Assembly: GCA_002720865.1 (NCBI GenBank)
Contig: PBIO01000014.1
Span: 1,301,793 to 1,365,792 of the forward strand
DNA: 64,000 nt
From: Halobacteriovorax sp.
Lineage (GTDB): Bacteria > Bdellovibrionota > Bacteriovoracia > Bacteriovoracales > Bacteriovoracaceae
Reading direction: 5' to 3'
Within the stretch, counting starts at the first letter, position 1; every line of letters begins with the position of its first letter. Below the pieces are notes generated by a model. The model was not told the DNA's origin. It searched no databases and worked only from the letters and a program-made list of their open reading frames with translations. The translations under genes and the position numbers were made by a program. Shown one piece after another: positions 16,501 through 25,211 of the stretch.

Positions 16501-17683
16501 TCTCTACCTCAAATTTTTTAAATGCTTGTTTATTAGTTCTAATATATTTTTCAATGGTTGTTTTTTTCATAAGCTTCATCTCACGATTTGACTTACTTAT
16601 ATAAGGTAAGCCATCCACATATTGCTGATAGGACTTAGAGGCCACACAGTGTGTATCGTAAGCTAAATGCATGGCCTGGTTTTCCCTAAGAAAACATTTT
16701 TCCATCATTTGTAGAGCGCCCACATGATCAAATTCAAAATAAGGGCTTCTTAAAACCCTATAAATTACGGGAAAGAGAGCCGGCTCGTACCAGAAAATTC
16801 CATTGACCGAAATATTGAAGTGCTGATGATCTTTTTGACATCCCTTGATACCCATATTGGCAATATGAGACTCAAATTTTGTTGGCCCCTTTAAAGTATG
16901 AATAACATCATGTCCGATTATAGAACTTGAATTAAAATGATAACTTTCATCTAAAAAGTGATGATAGGAAATCTTACTTGGGATCGGTGCATTTATTTTA
17001 TCGGGATGCTTATCATAGTACTGACCAAGTTCATGCTGAACGATTTTACCTTTCAAGGTACGAAGACCTCGAACTGTAAAGTATTGGCAGGCAATAAAAG
17101 CATTATTAGAAGAAAGAAAGCTAAAGGCATTCAATTGCATCCATTTCCAAAATTCTTTTACTCTATTAGTGTTTTGGAAAATCATTGTTTCTGTCGCAAA
17201 ATTCTTCATGGGGTAAGTAAATAGTCTTTCCCCAAAAAGTTTTTCTTCAACTTGCTCTGAAATAGTTTTAAAGGCATTTATATGACCGCGCTCTTGCATG
17301 GATTCTAAATCTAGAGTGTCGCAAACGAGTCTAAAATCCTCTAGTGAGTATAGACCTGCAGCAGAAGTTTGATTTAAAAAGATCGTGGCTATTTCGGCAG
17401 AAATAATTTGGCTATAATAGGCCACCCAATAGAGCTGATTTAAAAGAATTTTTTGAGAGGGACTAGACTCATGCCAAAGTGGGGTAGCGTATAAAAGAGA
17501 ATATTTTTCGGGATTCCAAAGTTCATCTCGGCAATCTTCAAAGACGAAGTCTCGGGCCAATTTGTCGAGCTCATCTCCATTATCTTGTTCGCGGTTACGC
17601 CTAAGATTTATCTCTAGCTTTTTAGTCGTGATCTTATCATCGAGAAGCGACTTTTCCTGCTTTTGATAGAGGTTTTGATTCAC
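16403..17683 (-). CDS. AurF-like diiron oxygenase
   Basis: 426-aa helical protein. Ligand candidates in order: AEIATIF (Glu), MQERGH (E-x2-H), QHELGQ (Glu), and HFLDESYH. The last reads H-x3-E-x2-H, the extra-histidine pattern that distinguishes AurF/CmlI arylamine N-oxygenases from simple ferritin-like enzymes. Such enzymes oxidise an amine to hydroxylamine or nitro, or hydroxylate carbon. I prefer GTG 17683, preceded by AAGGAAGG with 5-nt spacing; ATG 17701 and TTG 17710 are in-frame alternatives that would add 6 or 9 residues. First gene of the minus-strand operon; its 3' end overlaps the ferredoxin gene. AurF-like identity is from motif spacing and needs structural comparison. Confidence 0.7.
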   Translation of the reverse strand: MNQNLYQKQEKSLLDDKITTKKLEINLRRNREQDNGDELDKLARDFVFEDCRDELWNPEKYSLLYATPLWHESSPSQKILLNQLYWVAYYSQIISAEIATIFLNQTSAAGLYSLEDFRLVCDTLDLESMQERGHINAFKTISEQVEEKLFGERLFTYPMKNFATETMIFQNTNRVKEFWKWMQLNAFSFLSSNNAFIACQYFTVRGLRTLKGKIVQHELGQYYDKHPDKINAPIPSKISYHHFLDESYHFNSSSIIGHDVIHTLKGPTKFESHIANMGIKGCQKDHQHFNISVNGIFWYEPALFPVIYRVLRSPYFEFDHVGALQMMEKCFLRENQAMHLAYDTHCVASKSYQQYVDGLPYISKSNREMKLMKKTTIEKYIRTNKQAFKKFEVESERYLHHFIQKRTASSPISGERVQSQRNTQQL

Positions 17684-17711
17684 TGACGCCTTCCTTAGCA
17701 TTACTCTCAAG

Positions 17712-17736
17712 TGCCCCTATCATGTCTGTAGGGGCA
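17712..17736 (-). promoter_or_regulatory. Hairpin in leader of oxygenase operon B
   Basis: Perfect 8-bp arms, TGCCCCTA (17712-17719) and TAGGGGCA (17729-17736), separated by 9 nt. Read on the minus strand it begins TGCCCCTAC, the same 9-mer found in the leader hairpin of the plus-strand oxygenase operon at 2701-2709. It lies between a TATAAT-like box (minus strand, 17746-17751) and the first start codon, so it would be in the 5' untranslated RNA. The arms and GC content stand out from the AT-rich surroundings. Confidence 0.45.
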
Positions 17737-17786
17737 AGCCTCATTATTATACATAATTTATAGGTCAATTGGAGGTAAAAACTTGA

Positions 17787-17809
17787 TACCCGAGTGGGGG
17801 TGTCGGGTA
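17787..17809. promoter_or_regulatory. 23-nt inverted repeat in divergent promoter region
   Basis: TACCCGA (17787-17793) and TCGGGTA (17803-17809) form perfect 7-bp arms with a 9-nt spacer, gtgggggtg. The 9-nt spacer equals that of the hairpin at 17712-17736. It lies 60 bp upstream of the SelO-like gene and 104 bp from the minus operon start, a position suited to an operator shared by both directions. No regulator gene is adjacent. Confidence 0.35.
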
Positions 17810-17869
17810 CTGGCACTATATTCCACCATGCGAAGCAAAAACGTGTTAAAATGTACAATATAAACCGTT

Positions 17870-19696
17870 ATGACGAAACTAAAACGAAAGAACGATTTAG
17901 AAGTAAACTACGACTACGAAAAGTTTTCCACTATCAATGGAGAGCATCCGTTAAAAAAGGCCTGTGATGAGGCCTTTATTGAGTACGGTGCTAGAGTTCG
18001 AAAAGGTGGAAAGGTCGCAGCTTTTAATTTTGCCCTAGGCAAAGAGATGGGTCTTATTCCTAAAGGCCATCCTGACAAGATGACTCCCGAATTAGAAAAG
18101 AAAATTCTAGAAACTTTTGGGATTGTTATTATCAATGAATATGACGAGATAAATAATATCAAGTTCCCTGAAAAAGAAATTCTTCCCCATAAGTACATGG
18201 CCACAAGATACCTTCAACTTCAACATCCTAATAAACAGGGTAAAACCTCAGGTGACGGAAGGAGTATTTGGAATGGAGTGGTTAAGCATAAAGGAAAGGC
18301 CTGGGATATAAGCTCTTGCGGAACAGGTGCTACGGCCCTTTCTCCGGCGACAGCAATCAAGAAAAAGTTTTTCCAAAGTGGGGACCCATCTATCAGTTAT
18401 GGATGTGGATATTCAGAACTAGATGAAGGAATGTCGACTCTATTTTTTAGTGAAATTTTTCATAAGAATGGTATTGATACTGAAAGAGTTTTAGCTGTAA
18501 TTGATTTTGGAAATAATATTTCAATCAATGTTCGCGCTCATCAAAACCTTTTAAGGCCGAGCCATCTTTTTAATCATTTAAAACAAGGAAATTATGAGGC
18601 GTTAGAGAGCCTTGTTAATTACTATATTGATCGCCAAGAAAAAAATGGTGTTTGGAAAGAGGTTCCTAGTTCAAGAACTGCTAGGCTTCAATTTTTCTTA
18701 AAAAAGGAAGTTGAAGTCTTCGCCAAAATGGCAGCAAAGCTTGAGGATGAGTATATTTTCTGTTGGCTGGACTGGGATGGGGATAATGTCTTGATGGACG
18801 GGTCCATGATTGATTTTGGTTCAATCAGACAATTTGGTCTCTTTCATAGTGAGTACCGCTATGATGACGACGATCGTTTTTCAACTTCCATACCAGAACA
18901 AAAAGACAAAGCTCGCTACACAGTACAAACCTTTGCTCAACTTGTTGATTTTTTAATTACGAAAGAAAAGAAGAATGTAAAAAGCTTTAAAGACTCTAAA
19001 GCAACTCAGAGTTTTGATAAATACTTTATTAAAAATAAAAGAAAAAACCTTCTCTATAAATTAGGGTTTAAGCCTGAAACTCAAGAGGCTCTTTTAAAAC
19101 CGGCCAAAAAAGAAATAGATGCCCTGCTTGATAGCTTTTCTTATTTTGAAAGAGCGAAAAGTAAGGCAGGTCTACATAAGGTTCCAGATGGAATCAATTG
19201 GAATGCTATTTTTTGTATGCGAGATATTTTAAGGGAACTTCCTCAGCTTTATCTTTCAAGAAATACAAATATTCAAAGAAGCGAATTTTTAGAAATAATA
19301 AAAAGTTATTACTGTACTGAAGAAGATTTAGCTCCAAATTCATATAGAGATAAAAAAATAGATGATTTTCAAGAGTTCTATTGGAAACTTGTTCGAAAAG
19401 CCGCTAAGTTTAATAATGAAGATGAGCAAACAGTTCTCTTAAATATGACCATGAGATCTTCCATTATTAATAAAATGGACCGAGTTACCGGTGACTCTAT
19501 CTCTGAAATTGTTCATAAGGTAATGCACGCGAAACCTAAGATTAAGCCGACGAAGCTTTTTGAACTTTTAAGTGAGTTTGTGGATTATCAAGACTTAAAG
19601 CCAGAATCAAAAATGGCTAATGCCGATAAAGAATCTCAATCTAACTTGGTTAAGGGCATGTTAAAGATTGTTCGGGAGTATAGGGAAGGGTTGTGA
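17870..19696 (+). CDS. SelO-like protein (pseudokinase AMP-transferase fold), divergent
   Basis: 608 aa. Segments parallel SelO/YdiU: a GDGRSIW motif, a Gly-rich CGTGATALS loop where SelO has its nucleotide loop, VRAHQNLLRPSHLFNHLKQG matching the SelO region after the ATP site, and DGDNVLMDGSMIDFGSIRQF, where the Asn and the DFG-like Asp correspond to the metal-binding pair. SelO transfers AMP from ATP to Ser/Thr/Tyr of proteins. Similarity is patchy and the protein is longer than a minimal SelO alignment, so this is a distant member. It diverges from the oxygenase operon across 186 bp and is coupled to the S51 peptidase gene by a GTGA overlap. Confidence 0.55.
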   Translation: MTKLKRKNDLEVNYDYEKFSTINGEHPLKKACDEAFIEYGARVRKGGKVAAFNFALGKEMGLIPKGHPDKMTPELEKKILETFGIVIINEYDEINNIKFPEKEILPHKYMATRYLQLQHPNKQGKTSGDGRSIWNGVVKHKGKAWDISSCGTGATALSPATAIKKKFFQSGDPSISYGCGYSELDEGMSTLFFSEIFHKNGIDTERVLAVIDFGNNISINVRAHQNLLRPSHLFNHLKQGNYEALESLVNYYIDRQEKNGVWKEVPSSRTARLQFFLKKEVEVFAKMAAKLEDEYIFCWLDWDGDNVLMDGSMIDFGSIRQFGLFHSEYRYDDDDRFSTSIPEQKDKARYTVQTFAQLVDFLITKEKKNVKSFKDSKATQSFDKYFIKNKRKNLLYKLGFKPETQEALLKPAKKEIDALLDSFSYFERAKSKAGLHKVPDGINWNAIFCMRDILRELPQLYLSRNTNIQRSEFLEIIKSYYCTEEDLAPNSYRDKKIDDFQEFYWKLVRKAAKFNNEDEQTVLLNMTMRSSIINKMDRVTGDSISEIVHKVMHAKPKIKPTKLFELLSEFVDYQDLKPESKMANADKESQSNLVKGMLKIVREYREGL

Positions 19697-20373
19697 AATT
19701 AGTTCTTTATGGTGGGGGACATGAGGAAGAGAATCTTCACTTGGATGCCGAGGCAATTAAGCTAACAAATGTTTCAGACCCCCGTGTCACATATATCCCA
19801 TCTTGCTCCTATGATTCCGAAGTTGATTTTATCGCTTTTGTTCAAAATTACCGAAAGTTAGGACTTACAAGATTTATTCATTTTCCCATAGATGTTCCCT
19901 TTGATCAGGTCTTATTATCTGAGGCTATGAGTAGTGATATTATTCATCTTTCTGGTGGGAATACTTATTATTTTTTAAAGTATCTAAGAAAAACGGGAAT
20001 ACTCTCAAGACTTAAGGCCTTTGTTAAAAATGGCGGGGTCCTCACTGGAATGTCAGCCGGGGCCATATTGATGACTCCAGATATTAAGACGGCCGGTTAC
20101 CCGAAATTTGATTGTGATGATAATGATGAAAAAGTAAAAAATTTAAAGGCCATGAATATTGTGCCCTTTGAGTTTTTTCCTCATTATAAGAACTCCACTC
20201 GTTATGAAAAAGAGCTTGTGATGCAATCAAAGAAAGTTAGCACCCCAGTTTATGCAGTTCCGGATCATTCGGGAATTGTTGTTGATGGAAATAGCATGAA
20301 GTTTGTCGGAAAAACGGTTTGCTTTCACAAAGGAAAAAAAGTTCCCTTATCTAGTCACCTGAAACTTGTGTAG
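19693..20373 (+). CDS. Peptidase S51 (dipeptidase E / cyanophycinase-like)
   Basis: 226 aa. HLSGGNTYYFL and the nucleophile elbow GMSAGA (Ser near residue 120) are diagnostic of the S51 family, which cleaves Asp-X dipeptides or beta-aspartyl peptides. A downstream PDHSG probably holds the catalytic His. No signal peptide is visible, so it is cytoplasmic. GTG 19693 overlaps the stop of the SelO-like gene and has GGGAAGGG upstream. Its 3' end overlaps the convergent YbaN-like gene by 23 nt. Confidence 0.85.
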   Translation: MKLVLYGGGHEEENLHLDAEAIKLTNVSDPRVTYIPSCSYDSEVDFIAFVQNYRKLGLTRFIHFPIDVPFDQVLLSEAMSSDIIHLSGGNTYYFLKYLRKTGILSRLKAFVKNGGVLTGMSAGAILMTPDIKTAGYPKFDCDDNDEKVKNLKAMNIVPFEFFPHYKNSTRYEKELVMQSKKVSTPVYAVPDHSGIVVDGNSMKFVGKTVCFHKGKKVPLSSHLKLV

Positions 20374-20731
20374 AAGGTAGGCTAGGTCTAGTCCAAATAA
20401 AAGCTAAGACGAGAATTCCAGAAAGACTTACAATAGCTTTTATCCAAAGAGCTACCTTTACAAAAATTAAGGTATACCCAAAAAGTAAAAAGATCATTCC
20501 TGTTGAAAGCCTTTTAACGGGAAGTCTAATGACACCATAAGCTTCCCAATCTTTGATAAGAGGACCAAATAATTTAGAGCTTAATAGCCACTCGTAAAGA
20601 GTATCTGAGCCTTTTGAAAAACAAAAGGCCGCGAGTAAGGCAAAGGGAGTAGTGGGGAGTAGAGGTAGGAATACCCCGATAAATCCCGCTATCAAACAAA
20701 GAATACCTAAGAAGATCCAAAGAGCTTTCAC
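20351..20731 (-). CDS. YbaN/DUF454-family small membrane protein
   Basis: 126 aa. The N-terminal segment (ILCLIAGFIGVFLPLLPTTP) with the invariant LPLLPTTPF and following FCFSKGSD are the DUF454 signature; two further helices are near residues 78-112. Function is unknown in the family. GTG 20731 overlaps the cmoB stop (GTGA), so both are translated together. Confidence 0.85.
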   Translation of the reverse strand: MKALWIFLGILCLIAGFIGVFLPLLPTTPFALLAAFCFSKGSDTLYEWLLSSKLFGPLIKDWEAYGVIRLPVKRLSTGMIFLLFGYTLIFVKVALWIKAIVSLSGILVLAFIWTRPSLPSTQVSGD

Positions 20732-21627
20732 GGTTTGCGAGTTCCTTTGATTAAAAACCTTCTTGGAGCTGGATGTCCTTCAATTGTTTTACTTGGGTCA
20801 TTCGGATCAAGAGAATCCTTAAGGGTCTTAAAATTTTCAGGATTCCACTTGGTGCTTCTTTGCTCTTCTTCGGTCATATCGGTATCGGCAATGACTTCTA
20901 TATTGATAAATTTAGCCTTCTTCATCCAGTTGACCGTGCAGCTTAAGGTTGGAATAAAATAAATATTTTTCATTCCCGCGTATCTATCTTCTGGAAAAAG
21001 AGCATAGGATTCTTCTCCAGGAATTCCGATTGTTTCAAGGATGATTTCTCCCCCTGGAGTTAGAGCCTCTCTTAAATCTATCAGCTGCTCAAGAGGATGA
21101 CGGTGATGATAAATTATTCCCATGAAGAGGATAAGATCAAACATGGAGTGAAAATGCTTACAGTGCTCCACTCCTAAAAGTTCAAACCTAAGGGCATCTT
21201 CTTTAAAAACTTTATTAAGTAATTTAAATTGAGCCTGACATCTTGGAATGGGGTCAATTCCTAGAACGAGCTTTGGGTTTAACTTGGCCATTTCGAACAT
21301 AAAGTAACCATTATTACAGCCCACATCCAAAACTGTTTTTCCTTCTAAGTTACCTAGATGCTCTTTAAATCGATTCCACTTAAAGTCACTTCTCCATTCA
21401 GCATCTAGTGTGCCTGACTCAAACTCAAAAGGTCCTTTTTTCCAGGGAATAAGTTTTTCTATGGATGACCAAAGTTGTTCGGGAGAACTTAAGTCAGCCT
21501 CAAGAGCTTCCTTATATTCAAGGGAGCCCTTATGCTCCCAATGCCCCTCTCTTTGGGAGACTAGGGCCTTAAGTTGCTCCAAGTCACAGTTCTTTGCAAA
21601 AGGGATCAGATAGTCGAGGTGGTTCAT
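20728..21627 (-). CDS. cmoB: tRNA U34 carboxymethyltransferase CmoB
   Basis: 299 aa, close to the usual CmoB size (about 320). It has PWKKGPFEF, EWRSDFKWNR, the SAM loop DVGCNNGYFMFEM, and the C-terminal DPNDPSKTIEGHPAPRR, all conserved in CmoB. CmoB uses carboxy-SAM to turn 5-hydroxyuridine into cmo5U at the wobble position of tRNA. The partner cmoA (carboxy-SAM synthase) is not in this window. ATG 21627 is the only sensible start. Confidence 0.93.
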   Translation of the reverse strand: MNHLDYLIPFAKNCDLEQLKALVSQREGHWEHKGSLEYKEALEADLSSPEQLWSSIEKLIPWKKGPFEFESGTLDAEWRSDFKWNRFKEHLGNLEGKTVLDVGCNNGYFMFEMAKLNPKLVLGIDPIPRCQAQFKLLNKVFKEDALRFELLGVEHCKHFHSMFDLILFMGIIYHHRHPLEQLIDLREALTPGGEIILETIGIPGEESYALFPEDRYAGMKNIYFIPTLSCTVNWMKKAKFINIEVIADTDMTEEEQRSTKWNPENFKTLKDSLDPNDPSKTIEGHPAPRRFLIKGTRKP

Positions 21628-21710
21628 AGCGTTATGTATTACGCAACGAATACCAAAAAGTCACGTCTCACCTATTCACATATTTTCTGTTTAGTCTTAG
21701 ACTATAGGAC

Positions 21711-22379
21711 ATGAGTGTAGAAGATAACCCAAATATTATTTGGATCCTTGAAAGTGATAGGGGACAACAGATTCTTTATGAGCAAGTTCTTGAGGGAGTT
21801 TGCACCACGAGATTCTTTGATACCATCGCAGAATTCATTGAATTCTTCACCTTAAATAGGGACGAAACTCCTTTTATGATGATCAGTGAATTAAACCTAA
21901 CTGACGGAAGTCTGTTAAATTTTTTAAATGCTGATAGAAGAGGTCTTCAAAGATCTTTCCCATTCTTTGTCATTTCAGGAACTGACGATATGGACAGCAT
22001 GCGCCTATGTCAGGAAGAAGGTGCCCTTGATTATTTAGTAAAGCCTGTGAATAAAAATGAATTAACCTTTAAAATTGAAAACGTTTTAAAAAGCGCAAAA
22101 AGAATTAAGAAAAAAATACGTCCTACTGTAAGACTAGATGGACAAGAGATTGCTGGCTTAACCTCAAAGCAGATTCAGCTCTTAAGTCTTTTTATTGATT
22201 CTCAGGAAAGAAAAATTAGCCGCGGCGATATTCTAGAGAGAGTTTGGGATAGTAATAATGTTCATCCAAAAACCATCGATGTTCATCTTTACAACCTGCG
22301 CCGTAAGCTGCACCCCTTTGGCTATATAATCCGCTCAGAAGGTGGAGGCGCTTGGTCACTTATTTCAGACCGCAAGTAG
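21711..22379 (+). CDS. OmpR-type response regulator with Glu at the phosphorylation site
   Basis: 222 aa: an N-terminal receiver domain (about 1-125) and a C-terminal winged-helix DNA-binding domain (about 135-220, with [31 protein letters not shown]). The receiver keeps Ser (VISGTDD) and Lys (YLVKPV), but the segment that normally reads D-x2-L-P-D has SELNLTD, so the phospho-acceptor Asp appears to be Glu. A fixed Glu can mimic phosphorylation. No kinase gene is adjacent. It lies directly upstream of aconitase on the same strand with a 74-nt gap. Confidence 0.82.
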   Translation: MSVEDNPNIIWILESDRGQQILYEQVLEGVCTTRFFDTIAEFIEFFTLNRDETPFMMISELNLTDGSLLNFLNADRRGLQRSFPFFVISGTDDMDSMRLCQEEGALDYLVKPVNKNELTFKIENVLKSAKRIKKKIRPTVRLDGQEIAGLTSKQIQLLSLFIDSQERKISRGDILERVWDSNNVHPKTIDVHLYNLRRKLHPFGYIIRSEGGGAWSLISDRK

Positions 22380-22453
22380 TTCCCTTAAAAGACAGACCCT
22401 TCTTTATAGTATATAATCCCCACAATTCAGATTATCTTTCAACGAGGTGCAAA

Positions 22454-25108
22454 ATGAGTAAAGTGAAAACCACTTTAAAGGCCGGTTCTAAAACCTATGA
22501 CATCTATTCACTAGCAAAAGCAAAAGCTGAAGGGCTAGGGGATATCGATAAACTTCCAAAAAGTTTAAAAGTTCTTTTAGAGAACTTACTACGCCATGAA
22601 AACGGTAGCACCGTAACTTGGCAAGATATAGAGGCCTTAAATAAGTGGGCCACTGATAAAAAATCAGACCGTGAAATTGCTTATCATCCGGCAAGAGTTG
22701 TTATGCAAGACTTTACCGGCGTACCAGCAGTCGTTGATTTAGCGGCTATGCGTGAGGCTATGGAAACTCTTGGTGGTTCAGCCTCTAAAATTAATCCTTT
22801 AACTCCAGTTGATCTTGTTATTGATCACTCAGTTCAGGTAGAGCATTTTGGTGATAAAGACGCCTTTGAAAAAAACGTTGAAATTGAATACGAAAGAAAT
22901 GCTGAAAGATATAATTTTCTTAAGTGGGGACAGGGAGCATTTGAAAACTTTCGCGTAGTTCCTCCAGGAACGGGAATTATTCACCAAGTAAATCTTGAGT
23001 ACCTTGCTGATGTTGTATGGACTAATAATGGCGTGGCTTACCCAGATACTTGTGTTGGTACTGACTCACATACCACAATGATCAATGGCCTTGCGGTTCT
23101 TGGTTGGGGTGTTGGTGGTATTGAAGCAGAAGCTGCCATGTTAGGTCAGCCTGTAACAATGCTTATTCCTGAAGTGGTTGGCTTTAAGCTAACGGGTAAA
23201 TTAGGAGAAGGTCTCACGGCAACTGACCTCGTTCTCAATGTTGTTCAAAAACTTAGAGAGCATGGAGTTGTTGGAAAATTCGTAGAATTTTACGGACCGG
23301 GAATGAGTGATCTTTCCCTTGCGGATAGAGCGACTCTTGCGAATATGGCACCTGAGTACGGCGCTACTTGTGGGTTCTTTCCAATTGATGACAAAACAAT
23401 CGATTATTTAAAGTTCACTGGACGTGATGATGAGACTGTGGCCTTAGTTGAAGCTTATGCTAAAGAGCAGGGGCTTTGGACAAACCCAGGGGATCCAGAT
23501 CCAGTTTTCACTTCATCTGTTGAGCTAGACATGGGAACAGTTCTTCCTTGTATTTCTGGACCAAAGAGACCTCAAGATAAAATTGAGCTTACTCAAGGTG
23601 TAGAGGCCTTCACAAAGCATATGGCAGATGTTTATAAAGCATCCCCAGATGATCTTGCTAAAGAATTTGATGTAGACGGACAAGACTATAAAATGAAGCA
23701 CGGGAATGTTGTGGTTGCGGCCATTACTTCTTGTACTAATACTTCAAATCCATCTGTTCTAATGGCGGCGGGATTAGTTGCGAAAAAGGCCGTGGCAAGA
23801 GGCATGAAAGTAAAGCCATGGGTTAAGACTTCACTTGCACCAGGATCAAAAGTTGTTACTGACTACTTAGTTGAGTCAGGACTTCAGCAAGACCTTGATG
23901 CTCTTGGGTTTAACTTAGTTGGTTATGGTTGTACAACTTGTATTGGAAACACTGGACCTCTTCCAGCGCCAATATCAAAATGTATTAACGAGAATGACCT
24001 CGTGGCAACTTCAGTTCTTTCTGGAAACAGAAACTTTGAAGGACGAATCTCACCAGACGTTAAAGCTAATTACCTAGCATCACCTCCACTCGTTGTTTGT
24101 TATGCTCTTGCTGGTTCAATCCTTGATAACGTAGCAACGGATTCACTTGGAAAAGATAAAGACGGAAATGATGTATACCTAAAAGACTTATGGCCAAGCA
24201 ATGCTGAGATTGCAGAAGTTATTAAAGATCATTTAACTTCTGAGATGTTTAAAAAACGTTACGCCAATGTTTTTGAAGGTGATGATAAATGGAAAGCGGT
24301 AAACGCTCCTACTGGAGAAAAGTTTGCTTGGGATCCTAAATCTACCTATATAAGAAACCCAACTTTCTTTGATAATATCAAAGAAGGAGTGGTTGATAGC
24401 TTCAATGTAGAGAACGCTTCAATCCTTGCTCTTATGGGGGACTCAGTAACAACCGATCATATTTCTCCTGCTGGAGCTATCAAGCTTGATAGCCCAGGTG
24501 GTAAATACCTAACAGATAACGGTGTAAAGCAGCACGATTTTAACTCTTATGGATCACGCCGTGGAAACCATGAAGTTATGATGCGTGGAACTTTCGCCAA
24601 TATCAGAATTAAAAACGAAATGGTTCCCGGTGTTGAAGGTGGATACACCAAGCATATTCCTACAGGGGAGCAAATGAGTATTTACGATGCGGCTATGAAA
24701 TATATCAGCGAGGGAACTCCTCTTGTTGTTATTGGCGGTAAAGAATATGGAACAGGCTCTTCTAGAGACTGGGCCGCTAAAGGCACAAACCTTCAGGGCG
24801 TAAAGGCCGTTGTGGTTGAATCTTTTGAAAGAATTCACCGCTCAAACTTAATTGGAATGGGTGTTATGCCTCTTCAGTTTAAGGCCGGTGAATCAAGAAA
24901 AACTCTTGGGCTAGACGGATCCGAAAAAATCTCTCTAAAACAAGTAGGGGATCTAAAACCACAGATGGAATTTGAGTTAACTGTTACTAAAGCAGATGGT
25001 TCAACTGTTTCAACCAATGTTGTTTCAAGAGTTGATACGGAAGATGAGCTTAACTACTTTAGAAATGGTGGGATTCTTCACTACGTTCTTAGAAGATTAA
25101 ACTCATAG
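22454..25108 (+). CDS. acnA: Aconitate hydratase, AcnA type
   Basis: 884 aa, matching AcnA/IRP-type aconitases (about 890). It has [20 protein letters not shown], the [4Fe-4S] cysteines in SCTNTSNPS and [12 protein letters not shown], and the C-terminal swivel domain with [10 protein letters not shown]. It interconverts citrate and isocitrate in the TCA cycle. I chose ATG 22454, which has GAGG at ideal spacing; the frame is open further upstream to 22352 but that part lies in the response-regulator gene. A hairpin terminator follows at 25157. Confidence 0.96.
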   Translation: MSKVKTTLKAGSKTYDIYSLAKAKAEGLGDIDKLPKSLKVLLENLLRHENGSTVTWQDIEALNKWATDKKSDREIAYHPARVVMQDFTGVPAVVDLAAMREAMETLGGSASKINPLTPVDLVIDHSVQVEHFGDKDAFEKNVEIEYERNAERYNFLKWGQGAFENFRVVPPGTGIIHQVNLEYLADVVWTNNGVAYPDTCVGTDSHTTMINGLAVLGWGVGGIEAEAAMLGQPVTMLIPEVVGFKLTGKLGEGLTATDLVLNVVQKLREHGVVGKFVEFYGPGMSDLSLADRATLANMAPEYGATCGFFPIDDKTIDYLKFTGRDDETVALVEAYAKEQGLWTNPGDPDPVFTSSVELDMGTVLPCISGPKRPQDKIELTQGVEAFTKHMADVYKASPDDLAKEFDVDGQDYKMKHGNVVVAAITSCTNTSNPSVLMAAGLVAKKAVARGMKVKPWVKTSLAPGSKVVTDYLVESGLQQDLDALGFNLVGYGCTTCIGNTGPLPAPISKCINENDLVATSVLSGNRNFEGRISPDVKANYLASPPLVVCYALAGSILDNVATDSLGKDKDGNDVYLKDLWPSNAEIAEVIKDHLTSEMFKKRYANVFEGDDKWKAVNAPTGEKFAWDPKSTYIRNPTFFDNIKEGVVDSFNVENASILALMGDSVTTDHISPAGAIKLDSPGGKYLTDNGVKQHDFNSYGSRRGNHEVMMRGTFANIRIKNEMVPGVEGGYTKHIPTGEQMSIYDAAMKYISEGTPLVVIGGKEYGTGSSRDWAAKGTNLQGVKAVVVESFERIHRSNLIGMGVMPLQFKAGESRKTLGLDGSEKISLKQVGDLKPQMEFELTVTKADGSTVSTNVVSRVDTEDELNYFRNGGILHYVLRRLNS

Positions 25109-25156
25109 TTTTAAATCAGTTTTTGTCGCTAAATCAACTTTCACATCTGAAATAAA

Positions 25157-25180
25157 AAAGCCCTCCATGCGGAGGGCTTT
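25157..25180. terminator. Bidirectional rho-independent terminator
   Basis: AAAGCCCTCC-ATGC-GGAGGGCTTT: a perfect 10-bp stem with a 4-nt loop between convergent genes. On the minus strand the stem is followed by a run of T (GGGCTTTTTTATTT), on the plus strand by GTATTT, so it works best for the minus-strand gene and probably also stops acnA. Confidence 0.85.
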
Positions 25181-25211
25181 GTATTTGCAGGTAAAATTTA
25201 AAAACTTCTTC

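Noticed and set aside
16217-16591. 124-codon plus-strand frame opposite the ferredoxin gene
   Set aside because: Opposite strand of two well-supported genes, no recognisable domain and no start signal.
17811-17835. TGGCAC element upstream of the SelO-like gene as a sigma-54 promoter
   Set aside because: No GC at the required -12 position (TGGCAC is followed by tatattccac).
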